Shown here piece by piece: positions 41,638-50,853 of a stretch of DNA of 56,180 bases; positions within the stretch are counted from its first letter, which is position 1; each line of letters opens with the position of its first letter. Both the position numbers and the translations under genes were made by a program. Source of the DNA: CAYZJD01 sp964478455 (GTDB lineage Bacteria > Acidobacteriota > Terriglobia > Bryobacterales > Bryobacteraceae); contig CAYZJD010000001.1 of NCBI GenBank assembly GCA_964478455.1, forward strand, positions 1 to 56,180, read 5' to 3'. The notes beneath the pieces were generated by a model. The model had not been told where the DNA came from, ran no database searches, and saw only the letters and a list, made by a program, of their open reading frames with translations.

Positions 41638-42547
41638 CTTGATCCTTTGCTGCTCGGCGCAAGAGGCGCTCGATCCGTCGTGCCTCCATTTCATCCAGCC
41701 CGCGCCGCCGTGCCAGCGCCAGGACCTGCAACCCCGCCGCGCGGTACAGATCCCGCACCGCTTGTGGCGCCCGCTCCAGCGCCTCCAGGTGCGCCGCCAT
41801 CGTGGCGATATCGCCTCGCTGGATCGGTCCGGTGAGCGCCGCCGCCGGGCCGAGCGTGGCTGTGTTCAAGGCGCTCGCCTTGAGCAGCGGGCCGATCGCC
41901 CGGAGCGCGGTCTCTTCATCCAAGCCTGCCGCCCCCATCAGCATAACAGCCGCCTCCGCCAGGCCCGCAACATAGTTGCTGACCATGACAGCGGCCGCGT
42001 GGTAGAAGACCTTCTTCTCCGGCGGGATCCGTAGGATCCCTCCTCCGAGCAGACCCGCGATCCTTTCCGCCCAGGCGACCGCCTCGGGATCGCCGTCTAT
42101 GGCGAACGCGCAGCCTGGGATTGCGGCAATCCCCTGTTCCGGTGCGGCTACGGTTTGCAGCGGATGCAGCACTCCGCAGGACACTCCCGCCTCGGCCAGA
42201 GGCGACAGCGCTTCCAGTCCCAGCGCCCCGCAGGTGTGGAGCGCGATCCCTTGACGCATGCCGTTCTCCGCCAGGATGTGTGCCACCTGGGTGATGGCGT
42301 TGTCCGAGACGGCGATGATGATCCGCCCGGCGCGCGCCGGAAGCTCCGCAAAGGCCACCGGCTGAGCGTGTCCGCCCACGAATTGGGCGGCGGCTGCCGC
42401 ATGGGCCGGATCGCGGCTGGCCACCACTGCCACCGGCTCTCCCTGTTCTTGCAGCAGGCGTCCAAGCGCCTGGGCCACTCGTCCGGCGCCGGCGATGCCG
42501 ATGGAGCCGCTGACCTGCTGCGCCCTCACGCCGTCCCGCCCGCTCAT
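41630..42547 (-). CDS. Rossmann-like DUF2520 protein, candidate ketopantoate reductase (305 aa)
   Basis: An NAD(P)-binding protein with an N-terminal Rossmann motif (GIAGAGRVAQALGRLL) and a C-terminal all-helical domain (PEKKVFYHAAAVMVSNYVAG) of the DUF2520 type, similar in layout to 6-phosphogluconate and ketopantoate reductases. It overlaps panB by eight bases and lies in one operon with panB and panC. The missing step between PanB and PanC is ketopantoate reduction, so this gene is a good candidate for it. I recall a ketopantoate reductase (PanG) from Francisella but cannot confirm that it belongs to this family. Confidence 0.75.
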   Translation of the reverse strand: MSGRDGVRAQQVSGSIGIAGAGRVAQALGRLLQEQGEPVAVVASRDPAHAAAAAQFVGGHAQPVAFAELPARAGRIIIAVSDNAITQVAHILAENGMRQGIALHTCGALGLEALSPLAEAGVSCGVLHPLQTVAAPEQGIAAIPGCAFAIDGDPEAVAWAERIAGLLGGGILRIPPEKKVFYHAAAVMVSNYVAGLAEAAVMLMGAAGLDEETALRAIGPLLKASALNTATLGPAAALTGPIQRGDIATMAAHLEALERAPQAVRDLYRAAGLQVLALARRRGLDEMEARRIERLLRRAAKDQDV

Positions 42548-43851
42548 GGCGCACCTCCCCACAACCTTCCCCACCACTCGGCTCCGTTTTGCGCGGTAAA
42601 GACGATCGACACCAAGATCAGCAGTCCGATCATTGTGTTCGCGAACCAGCCGTTTCCGTGCGCGCCCATGCGCCGGCGGTCGTTGGTGATCTTCAGCAGT
42701 GCCAGTCCGAGCACCGGGATGGCCAGCACCACCACTGAGCTGTACAGCAAAACGAGCAAGACCGGCTCGGCGTTAGTCGCCAGTACGTAAAGCGGGGAGA
42801 AGCACCAGAACAAGATCGACCACCGATAGATCGGGTCGCGGCGCGTATCGCCGGCTTGTTCCGGTTTAGGGGGCGTGCGCAGCAGCTTCCGGACGGCGTC
42901 CGTCACCAGCAGCGCATTCCCCGTGGTCGTACCGACGAAGGCGGAGAACACAGCGCCTAGCAACCCCAGGGTAAAGATAAGTCGCCCAACCAGGCCCTCT
43001 GTGCGAGTAAAGATCCGCACAAGGTCGTCAACACTCTCCAGCCTGATTCCGAGTGGATGGACGGTGGCCGCGGCGGCAATCTGGAGAAGAGCTCCCATGA
43101 GGAACAGGCACCCCACGCTAGCCAGGAGATCCAGGCGCTGCCGTCTTTGATAGGACAGGTCGCGCCAGCCCTTCTCATACATGAAGTAGGAGTAACTGAG
43201 GTTGGTAAGCGAGCCTGCTTCCGTCCCAATCAGCGCCGTCAGCAGCAGGAATGCGCTGTACAGGCCGGCTTGTTCCGGCAGCGTGGGGACCAGCGCTCCT
43301 CGCAGAATCCCGCCCAGTCTTGGGCGGGCCAGCAGCGCTGCAATCGCAAGGCCCGCGCCCAATAGCGCCACCAGGGCCTTGCAGATCCGTTCTACCGCCG
43401 GGTAGCCACCCCAGAACATCAGCCCGAAAGCCAGTCCGACCGTCACCAGCGACCAAGCCGTCTGGCTCCACTGGACGGGCAGCGGCGCCAGCAGGTCCAG
43501 GCAGCTCCCGAACAGCACGACCTTGTAGAGGTTTGCGAAGTGACGCACCAGCACCACGGCGGCCAGGATGGCCCAGACCAGCCAGCGGCTCACCCTCCGG
43601 TAGCCGTCCAGCAGCGTCTCACCCGTTGCCATCACGTACCGCGCGGACGCTTCCAGCCACATGTAGCGGAAGAACAGCGTGACCGCCAGGCCCCAGATCA
43701 GCGAGTACTCGTACGTCGCGCCAGCGGCGGAATTGGCCACGAAACTGCCGGGGCCCACCGTCGCCAGCGCGAACACGATCCCCGGGCCGATCGCTCCCAA
43801 CAAGCGCTTGCGCCCGTGCTCCAAGCCGGCAGCCGTTGGCGCGCGGATCAC
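42544..43851 (-). CDS. Nramp-like transporter with non-canonical metal site (435 aa)
   Basis: An eleven- to twelve-helix LeuT-fold membrane protein starting MIRAPTAAGLEHGRKRLLGAIGPG. Classical Nramp metal transporters carry DPGN in helix 1 and MPH in helix 6. The aligned helix 1 reads ATVGPGSFVANSAAGATY (DPGN becomes GPGS) and the helix 6 region reads ALIGTEAGSLTNLSYSY, with no Met-Pro-His. Manganese or iron transport by the usual coordination is therefore unlikely. GTG 43851 is preferred because it overlaps the upstream stop (GTGA). The gene lies between a DUF2520 gene and an adenylating enzyme. Confidence 0.75.
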   Translation of the reverse strand: MIRAPTAAGLEHGRKRLLGAIGPGIVFALATVGPGSFVANSAAGATYEYSLIWGLAVTLFFRYMWLEASARYVMATGETLLDGYRRVSRWLVWAILAAVVLVRHFANLYKVVLFGSCLDLLAPLPVQWSQTAWSLVTVGLAFGLMFWGGYPAVERICKALVALLGAGLAIAALLARPRLGGILRGALVPTLPEQAGLYSAFLLLTALIGTEAGSLTNLSYSYFMYEKGWRDLSYQRRQRLDLLASVGCLFLMGALLQIAAAATVHPLGIRLESVDDLVRIFTRTEGLVGRLIFTLGLLGAVFSAFVGTTTGNALLVTDAVRKLLRTPPKPEQAGDTRRDPIYRWSILFWCFSPLYVLATNAEPVLLVLLYSSVVVLAIPVLGLALLKITNDRRRMGAHGNGWFANTMIGLLILVSIVFTAQNGAEWWGRLWGGAP

Positions 43852-45440
43852 GATCGCTGCCTCGGAAGGACGTGGAGTGGCAAAACCTTGGAACTGCTGC
43901 TGGCGAACGGCTCGCGCCGCACCACCCGAAGGGTCTTGGCCTCGCTCCACAGGTTCGCCATCAGGCGGTTGCCGGCGTCTCGAAAGCTCAGGAATTGCAG
44001 GGCGGTAGACGCCACCTTGCCTTGGTCGATCTCTCCTACTCGAGGGCTCACCACCAGGCTCACCTTCGGCAGGCCGTTCTCCTCTTCTTCGACGAGCTGG
44101 TAGTCCGCCGGGCTGCCGCCGAAGGCGGCCGGAAGCACTTGCTCGAGCAGCGTGTAGAGTTCACTGCCGAGGAAGTTCGTGCCCTCGCTGGTCAACTTCT
44201 CATAGCTTCGAATAGTGTGCACATGCAGGTCGAAACCGAGCTCGCCCAGCGGGCATCCGCAACGGCGTCTTACCGCCACGCCGTAGTCATCCGTCTCGAC
44301 ATTCAGCATCAGCTTGGGGCAGCTTGTCAACAACGTGGTCAGGCAGAACGGCCGGACCTGCGTGCTGCCGGTCCCCGGCCTCGTGGCGCCCTCAATCAGC
44401 GCCACCTTGCCCGTGAGTACGATCACCTCGTCCACCTCGGCGGCGTCAGCGCACGCGATCCCCACCGTTCCCAGCTCCGACATCGAGTAGTGGCAGGCAA
44501 TGCGGCAGCCGGCCTCAGCCGCGAGCGCCGCCTTTCTCGGGGTCAGCGGTTCACTGCCGGTGCGGAAGAACGTCCCTGATATGTCCAGCCTGCGCTCCCG
44601 CGCGGCGTGCAGGACACGAACCGCGCTGCTCGCCATCGTGTCCAGGTGCGCCGGCGCTCCGCTTGCAGCCCGCTGCTGGAGCCACCGCGCGACCTTCTCC
44701 GCTTCGCCGAGGGGAGTGTACTCGGGAGCCGGCAGCGGCCTGCCGCAAAGGCGTGCGGCCAGCAGCGTGTAGTTCAAGAATGCCGTGTACTTGAAGTTGC
44801 CGCGCCATCGCGGATTGCGCTGTGTAAACCACCTTTCCACCCGCTTACCGAGTTTTGCGTGGTGCAGATTCTTCTTGATTCCCGAATTGTCCGGCGGCAC
44901 CGAGCGCCATACACCCATGGGCCTCTCCTGGATGCCGAACGCCTCCAGGAACATCCAGTGGCACGCCGCGTCGTGAGTCAGCGTGTCAAGGTCCACCAGC
45001 AACCGCCGCGGAATCCCGCGCGAGCCACCAGTTCGTCCCGTGAAGACAGCCCTTGTCAGCGGGTTGTCGAAGTCCTCCGCGCGGAGCGGCAGCTCCAGCC
45101 CCTTGCGCACGAGTGGGCGGCGGCCCTTGAACTCATCGAGAGCAATGTAGACGCCGGCATCGTACAACTGCTGGAGGGTCCCTTCCACGCCCTCGGCCTG
45201 CGTCAGTCGTTCGACATCGCCGAACTCAACCCCCGCCCAAGTCAGCAGCGCGCGGTACGGGCTTCGCCGTCTTTGGAACACCCCCATCTCGAGGATCCGC
45301 AGGAACTCCCTCTCCCGCCGAGCGAGTTGCGCCTTCAGCATCTCCCGGCAGTCCCCCGGCGTCAGCGGATTCCGAAGGTACTCCGGCAGCCGTCGCGCGT
45401 ACCTGGCTGCCATGCCGAGTTCACCAAACAATCTCCTCAT
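43848..45440 (-). CDS. PaaK/LuxE-like adenylate-forming enzyme (530 aa)
   Basis: An acyl-adenylating enzyme of the phenylacetate-CoA ligase group. Seen are a glycine-rich phosphate loop (FTGRTGGSRGIPRR), the middle motif HYSMSELGTVGIAC with the conserved Glu that contacts ATP/magnesium, VETDDYGVAV, and the FDLHVHTIRSYEKLTSEG region before the C-terminal subdomain. The substrate cannot be read from the sequence. ATG 45440 is preferred; an in-frame start at 45515 lies within the repeat before the TonB gene. Its stop overlaps the Nramp-like start by four bases, so the two are coupled. Confidence 0.7.
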   Translation of the reverse strand: MRRLFGELGMAARYARRLPEYLRNPLTPGDCREMLKAQLARREREFLRILEMGVFQRRRSPYRALLTWAGVEFGDVERLTQAEGVEGTLQQLYDAGVYIALDEFKGRRPLVRKGLELPLRAEDFDNPLTRAVFTGRTGGSRGIPRRLLVDLDTLTHDAACHWMFLEAFGIQERPMGVWRSVPPDNSGIKKNLHHAKLGKRVERWFTQRNPRWRGNFKYTAFLNYTLLAARLCGRPLPAPEYTPLGEAEKVARWLQQRAASGAPAHLDTMASSAVRVLHAARERRLDISGTFFRTGSEPLTPRKAALAAEAGCRIACHYSMSELGTVGIACADAAEVDEVIVLTGKVALIEGATRPGTGSTQVRPFCLTTLLTSCPKLMLNVETDDYGVAVRRRCGCPLGELGFDLHVHTIRSYEKLTSEGTNFLGSELYTLLEQVLPAAFGGSPADYQLVEEEENGLPKVSLVVSPRVGEIDQGKVASTALQFLSFRDAGNRLMANLWSEAKTLRVVRREPFASSSSKVLPLHVLPRQRS

Positions 45441-45493
45441 CCGCCTCCGTATCCAAAGTACAGCCTGACCCTCTCCCAAGCGGGTCGGCGCAT

Positions 45494-45511
45494 GGACAGA
45501 GCTGCCTGTCC
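45494..45511. repeat. Half-element hairpin (GGACAG/CTGTCC)
   Basis: GGACAG and CTGTCC flank AGCTGC. The same hairpin with one base changed (AGCGGC) forms one half of the element at 52330-52414, so this is a fragment of the same repeat family in an 81-base gap. Confidence 0.5.
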
Positions 45512-45521
45512 GCATTTCCGA

Positions 45522-48500
45522 TCAGAACATCAGCCGCACCGCTATCTGTATCTCCCGGCTTGGCCCGGCGCTCGTAATCCGGCCGGTGTCCTCGGGCATA
45601 GAAGTCCGTGTAAACACCTGCATGCGTTCGGGCGCAGGCAGGTCGAAGTTGGTGTGATTGAGCGCGTTGAACGCCTCCAGGCGAAAGATGACCCTCCCGT
45701 TCTCGCCGAGGCGCCGCACTGGGATCGCCTTTTCCAGCATCAGATCGACGTTCGCCAGCCCGGGCCCGCGGAGCGTGTTGCGGCCGAGGTTGCCGAGATA
45801 TCCGTCCGTCGGCCGGACAAACGAGCTCGGGTCGAACCATCGATTCGGATCACCGGTTACCGGATTGTTGCTCGCGCCCGGCCGCAGGTCGGGCCGCTGC
45901 CCGCCGCGCCGGTCCGGCCGGGCCGTGCGAGTTCTGGCAGCGTCGTAACTGAGCGTTAGGCTGAACGGCGGTCCCGAAGCCAGAGTGAGGATGGTCCCCA
46001 TCCGCCAGCCGCCGAACAGAGCCCCGGCTGCGCCGTGTTTCGGTCCCGGCAGATCCCACAGTCCGCTGGCGCCGAAGTGGTGGCCGATGTCGTGGTTGGA
46101 CGGGCCTCGGTTGAACTTGGGGTCGCCATTGACGGGGATCCCGATTGCGTTCGCCGCTTCCGTCTGCGCAAACGTAGTTGAATTGTCGTCGATGCTCTTG
46201 GCGAACGTGTACGAACCGCGCAAGCGCAAGGTGTCCCCCATGGCGTGGTCGGCGCTGACCAACAGACCGTGATAAAACGAATGACCGTCGAACCGCCGGT
46301 CGCGAATCATACTGAAGTTCGGGTTCTGCTTCTGCCCGTCCGGCGGGAAGTACAGCCGCCCGTCCGCCTGCCGCACGGGCACGGCGAGGTTCGCATCCTC
46401 GACAATCGCGGTGAGGTGCACCCCGTGCGCGCCTGAGTAAGCGATCGTCGCGGCCGATCGGCTCCCGAGCCTCCGCTCGACGTTCAAGTTCCACTGCTGA
46501 ACGTATGGCTGCTTCAGATCCCGGGGGATGCGTTCCACCGCGAGGTCAACGTTCGGCTTGCTCACGAGCCGTGCGTAACCGCCTGCCGGGAAGTCGCCGC
46601 TGGCCAGGTTCCGCGTGTCACCGCGCAGGAAGAACGGCGTATTCCTTACGCCCGATATCAGGAGATTGTGCGATAGCACCAGGTCGTGGTAGACGCCGTA
46701 ACCGGCCCGGAGCACCGTTCCGCCGCGTCCTGTCACGTCCCAGGCGATGCCCACGCGCGGCGCGAGGTTCGCGAGCGACGGGTTGTCGAACAACGGATCC
46801 CCGACTCGCGTCACCGGGCTGCTCAGTTCATCAAGGTTCGAGATCTTCCCGTTGACCTCCAGCGGCACGCTGTTCCATTCGTGCCGGAGTCCGGCTTCCA
46901 GCGTCAGGGTCCGGCGTAGCTTCCAGCTTCCGTGTGCGTACCACGCGACAACCCACTGCCGGAAACCTCGGACCGTATCCGAGCCCGGCAGTTGCGCCCG
47001 GAACCTGTCCGGCCGGTTTGTCAGGAATTCGCCAAGACTGCGGAACCGGTAGTCTCCGTGTGCGATGCTCCGGCTATCGGTGTTGAACCTGGTTCTCTCC
47101 AGCGCCGCACCGAACTTCAGCGAGTGCCCGCCTCGCGTCCGTGCGACATCCTCGTACAACTGGACGGAGTCCAATGCCTGCGCGTCGGAGTCGAGAGCCC
47201 CGCTGCCTCCGGGAAACAATGTCAATCCTTGCACCTCGACGAGGCCGATCGCCCGCTGGCCTGGCACGAAGGCGAGCTCCGGATCGTCGGTGCCGGCCAC
47301 TCTGGCCTCCGTCACGTTGCTTTGCGTCAAGGAGCGCGCGAAACCGAGCCGTGTCGACGCCAGCAGTTCGGGGGAAAACACGTGCATTTCCTCGATGGCG
47401 GCTGATTGCCGCCTTGCGTCTCCCAGCCTCGTATTCAGAGCGAAGGCCGTGAGATCCTGCCGGCGCGCGTCGTCCAGCGTGTAACGGATGAACAACTGGT
47501 CGCGCGCGCCGAAGCTGTGGTCGACGCGTGCCGTGACGAAGTCCTCTCTGGCCGCCAGTTCGTTCACGTACACGAACAACGCGGCGTCTCCCAGCACGTC
47601 CGCGTTCGGCCTCGGGTAGAGTTCCAGTAGCCTCGCGATTGCCGGATCGACGGTCACCGTTCCGGACCGTAACCGCCCCTGGCGAGCCTCATCGCTGAGG
47701 GTCGTGTCGATCGTGGTGTTCCCGCGGCTTTCGCGTAGCCCCTCGTAATTCGCAAAGAAGAAGGCTTGGTTTCGCCGCAGAGGGCCGCCCGCCGAGGCGC
47801 CGAACTGGTTCCGGCGAAACTCGGGCGGCTGCGCGCGGTCAAAGAAGTTCCGGGCGTCCAGGTTGTCGTTGCGGTGGTAGTACGACAACGTTCCGTGCAG
47901 GTCGTTCGTGCCCGCGCGGGTCACTGCGTTCACGATGCCGCCGGCCGCTCTGCCATACTGCGCACTGTAAGCGCTCGCCAGCGTCGTGAACTCGGATATT
48001 GCATCCACCCCAAGGTTCAGGCCGTTGACGCTGCCCGGCGTTGAACCCGTCTGGTCCGTCACGCTGATCCCGTCCAAGCGGAAGTTGTTCTGCACCGGCC
48101 GCGAGCCCGCGATCGAAAGCTGGATGCCATAACCCGTGTTCACGTTCCGTTCCCGGCCCCGCGCCACATGGATTCCAGGCTCGAGCGCCGCCAAGTACGT
48201 GTAATCCCGTCCATTCAAAGGCAGATCCCGGATCCGTTCACCCCACACCAGGCCCGACAGCGCCGACGCCGTCGCGTCCACCATCCGCGCTTTGGCCGCT
48301 ACCACTACGCCGCTCGACACCCCCGCTATCGGAAGCGTCAGGTCCGCCACTGCCTCCCGGTCAAGCGCCAGCACGATTCCCGCCAGCCTCGACGGCGAAA
48401 ACATGTCACGCTCGGCAACAACCTCGTATGTCCCCACTTCCAGTCCGCCTGCTCGGTAGCGGCCCTCGCCGTCCGTCGTCACCCTGCGCTCCAGGGCCGT

Positions 48501-48659
48501 TTTCTCATTCCGGATGGTGACTATTGCGCCCGCGAGCACCGCACCCGATTGATCCCGCACGGTGCCCGAGATCGCGCTGGTTCGGTTCTGTGATCTCAGT
48601 GCCGGCGTCACCCAGAGCGTCAGGCATGCGACCAGCGTTGTCGCCTTCCCGCAGAGCAT
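45522..48659 (-). CDS. Oar-like TonB-dependent receptor (1045 aa)
   Basis: A large outer-membrane protein. A signal peptide (MLCGKATTLVACLTLWVTPALRSQ) is followed by a carboxypeptidase-regulatory-like domain (ISGTVRDQSGAVLAGAIVTI, then VTTDGEGRYRAGGLEVGTYEV), a plug domain (NGRDYTYLAALEPGI, RPVQNNFRLDGISV) and a barrel with the TonB receptor C-terminus (REIQIAVRLMF). This architecture is expanded in Acidobacteriota and usually serves uptake of large ligands such as oligosaccharides. ATG 48659 gives the signal peptide; the preceding gene ends three bases earlier. Ligand unknown. Confidence 0.85.
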   Translation of the reverse strand: MLCGKATTLVACLTLWVTPALRSQNRTSAISGTVRDQSGAVLAGAIVTIRNEKTALERRVTTDGEGRYRAGGLEVGTYEVVAERDMFSPSRLAGIVLALDREAVADLTLPIAGVSSGVVVAAKARMVDATASALSGLVWGERIRDLPLNGRDYTYLAALEPGIHVARGRERNVNTGYGIQLSIAGSRPVQNNFRLDGISVTDQTGSTPGSVNGLNLGVDAISEFTTLASAYSAQYGRAAGGIVNAVTRAGTNDLHGTLSYYHRNDNLDARNFFDRAQPPEFRRNQFGASAGGPLRRNQAFFFANYEGLRESRGNTTIDTTLSDEARQGRLRSGTVTVDPAIARLLELYPRPNADVLGDAALFVYVNELAAREDFVTARVDHSFGARDQLFIRYTLDDARRQDLTAFALNTRLGDARRQSAAIEEMHVFSPELLASTRLGFARSLTQSNVTEARVAGTDDPELAFVPGQRAIGLVEVQGLTLFPGGSGALDSDAQALDSVQLYEDVARTRGGHSLKFGAALERTRFNTDSRSIAHGDYRFRSLGEFLTNRPDRFRAQLPGSDTVRGFRQWVVAWYAHGSWKLRRTLTLEAGLRHEWNSVPLEVNGKISNLDELSSPVTRVGDPLFDNPSLANLAPRVGIAWDVTGRGGTVLRAGYGVYHDLVLSHNLLISGVRNTPFFLRGDTRNLASGDFPAGGYARLVSKPNVDLAVERIPRDLKQPYVQQWNLNVERRLGSRSAATIAYSGAHGVHLTAIVEDANLAVPVRQADGRLYFPPDGQKQNPNFSMIRDRRFDGHSFYHGLLVSADHAMGDTLRLRGSYTFAKSIDDNSTTFAQTEAANAIGIPVNGDPKFNRGPSNHDIGHHFGASGLWDLPGPKHGAAGALFGGWRMGTILTLASGPPFSLTLSYDAARTRTARPDRRGGQRPDLRPGASNNPVTGDPNRWFDPSSFVRPTDGYLGNLGRNTLRGPGLANVDLMLEKAIPVRRLGENGRVIFRLEAFNALNHTNFDLPAPERMQVFTRTSMPEDTGRITSAGPSREIQIAVRLMF

Positions 48660-48661
48660 CT

Positions 48662-49450
48662 CTAACGCAATCTCCACCGGTCCGTTTCGAACTCCGCCTT
48701 CTCCTCCGTCCACACGCCGAACTTCGCCGCCATCTGGCCGCCGTCAACAACGAGCGCCGCGCCGGTGATGAACGACGCCAGGTCCGAGGCCAGGAACGCG
48801 ATCGCGTTCGCTACCTCCTCCGTCTCGCCGCCGCGGCCGAGCGGGATGTCGCGAAAGTACTCCTTGATCAAGGCGGGATTGCCGTAGAAGCCCGTCGTCA
48901 GCCGCGTGCGGATCAGCCCCGGGCACACCGCGTTCACGCGGATCTGGTACGGCCCCAGTTCGTTGGCCGCCGTGCGCAGGATTCCGAGGATGCCTGCCTT
49001 ACTGGCGTTGTAGGCGACCAGCTCCGCCTCGCCATCCCAGGAGTTGGTCGAGGCCGTCAGCACGATCGCTCCCTTGCGCCGAGGCTTCATCCGCTCCGCC
49101 GCCACTTGCAGCGTTTGAAAGATGCCGGTCAAGTTGACGGCGATTGTGCGGTCCCACTGTTCCCGCGTTGTCGCAGTGACATCCGCGAAGTACACCGTTC
49201 CCGCGTTGGCCACGACGATATCCACGGGACCGGCCGCGTCAAACGCGGATTCGAGCGACGCCCGGTCCGTCACATCAGCCACCCGGCCCTGCGCGCCGAA
49301 GGAGGCGGCCGCTTCCGCCGGCCGCTCCCTCTCCAGATCCAGTATCCAAACACGAGCGCCGCCGGCGGCCAGCGCCTTGGCCGTCGCCAGCCCGATCCCG
49401 TTCGCCCCGCCGGTCACGACGGCTGTTCTTCCTCTGAAATCAAGCGGCAT
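48662..49450 (-). CDS. Short-chain dehydrogenase/reductase (262 aa)
   Basis: A classical SDR oxidoreductase. It has TGGANGIG for cofactor binding (residues 14-21), Asp in ILDLERE (suggesting NAD preference), VANAG, catalytic Ser in LTASTNSWDG and Tyr/Lys in YNASK, and the C-terminal GAALVVDGGQMA. It ends two bases before the TonB receptor start. No substrate can be named; one possibility is a sugar or polyol taken up by the receptor, but this is context only. Confidence 0.85.
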   Translation of the reverse strand: MPLDFRGRTAVVTGGANGIGLATAKALAAGGARVWILDLERERPAEAAASFGAQGRVADVTDRASLESAFDAAGPVDIVVANAGTVYFADVTATTREQWDRTIAVNLTGIFQTLQVAAERMKPRRKGAIVLTASTNSWDGEAELVAYNASKAGILGILRTAANELGPYQIRVNAVCPGLIRTRLTTGFYGNPALIKEYFRDIPLGRGGETEEVANAIAFLASDLASFITGAALVVDGGQMAAKFGVWTEEKAEFETDRWRLR

Positions 49451-49518
49451 AGGTTGTTTCTACCATAGCCAATGAGGGCCGCGGCCGGCCGCGGGTGGCA
49501 CGCTAAGATGGAATTGAC

Positions 49519-50853
49519 ATGCGATCTTTGGCACTCCTGTTCCTCTTTGCCGCCCTTGTTGCCTGGGCGGCGAATGCCCCCCGCAAGGCGTTTCCTTTTG
49601 ACTACGAGCAGCACGATTTTCCCAACGGGCTGCGATTGATCACCATCCCCACCGACTACCCGAACGTCGTCGCCCTGTACATCGTTGTCCAGGCCGGCTC
49701 CCGCAACGAAGTTGAGCCCGGCAAGAGCGGCTTCGCTCACCTGTTCGAGCACATGATGTTTCGGGGAACCAGGGAGTACCCGACGGCGAAGTACGAGGCC
49801 GCCCTCAAAGAAGCCGGCGCCGCCTCAAACGCCTACACGAGCGACGATCACACGGCCTACCACATCACCTTCTCGAAGGAAGACCTCGAGCGCATGCTCG
49901 AAATGGAGGCCGATCGCTTCCGCAATCTCGAATACAGCCAGGATGTCTTCAAGACCGAAAGCCTCGCGGTGCTGGGCGAGTACAACAAGAACAGCGCCGC
50001 GCCCACCCGGAAGCTTTACGAGGTCCTGCGCGACACGGCGTTCGACCGCCACACCTACAAGCACACCACCATGGGCTTCCTGAAAGACATCCAGGACATG
50101 CCCAACCAGTTCGACTACAGCCGGCTCTTCTTCCGCCGCTACTATCGCCCGGAATACACGACCATTATCGTGGCCGGCGACGTGGACAAGGACAACGTCC
50201 GCTCGCTCGTTCAGAAATACTGGGGCGAGTGGGAGCGCGGCGACCACCGCGCGGAGATCCCCGCCGAGCCGGCGCCCACCGGACCGCGGTCGAACGAAGT
50301 TAAATGGGCTACTCCGACACTGCCCTGGGTCGTCGTCTCGTTCCGGGGGCCAGCATACTCAGACGCCGAGAAGGACCAGGCCGCCATGGACCTGATCTCG
50401 TTCCTCGGCTTCTCGGAAAGCTCGGAACTCTACCAGAAGCTCGTCATCCGCGAGCAAAAGGTGGATGTACTCGAAGGCGACAACTCCGATCACGTCGATC
50501 CATACTTGTTCGTCGTCTGGGCACGGGTGAAGAAGGAGCAGGACATGGATTCGGTTCGCGACGATGTCCTCGCCACCCTCGCAGGCTTTCGCAAGAGCCC
50601 GGTCTCGAGCGAACGGCTGGAGCAGGTCAAGAGCCACCTGCGGTACCGCTTTGCTCTGTCGATGGACAATAGCGAGAGCATCGCCTCGATGCTTGCCCGC
50701 TACGTCGCCTTGTGCCGCACGCCCGAGACCATCAACCGCGTCTTCGATCTCTACGCGCAGGTCACGCCCGAGGACGTGCAGCGCGTGGCCAACAAGTACT
50801 TTGCCGAAAGCGGGCGCACGATCGTCACGCTGAAAGGGGGCAAAGCCCAATGA
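49519..50853 (+). CDS. M16 family zinc peptidase, catalytic subunit (444 aa)
   Basis: A signal peptide (MRSLALLFLFAALVAWAANA) is followed by an M16-type peptidase with the inverted zinc motif HxxEH (FAHLFEHMMFRGT, near residue 75) and the third ligand Glu in SLAVLGEYNK. The two M16 halves are present. The stop overlaps the next gene's ATG (ATGA). M16B peptidases in Gram-negative bacteria typically act as pairs of one active and one inactive chain in the periplasm, as here. A TAAGAT box lies nine bases before the start. Confidence 0.88.
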   Translation: MRSLALLFLFAALVAWAANAPRKAFPFDYEQHDFPNGLRLITIPTDYPNVVALYIVVQAGSRNEVEPGKSGFAHLFEHMMFRGTREYPTAKYEAALKEAGAASNAYTSDDHTAYHITFSKEDLERMLEMEADRFRNLEYSQDVFKTESLAVLGEYNKNSAAPTRKLYEVLRDTAFDRHTYKHTTMGFLKDIQDMPNQFDYSRLFFRRYYRPEYTTIIVAGDVDKDNVRSLVQKYWGEWERGDHRAEIPAEPAPTGPRSNEVKWATPTLPWVVVSFRGPAYSDAEKDQAAMDLISFLGFSESSELYQKLVIREQKVDVLEGDNSDHVDPYLFVVWARVKKEQDMDSVRDDVLATLAGFRKSPVSSERLEQVKSHLRYRFALSMDNSESIASMLARYVALCRTPETINRVFDLYAQVTPEDVQRVANKYFAESGRTIVTLKGGKAQ

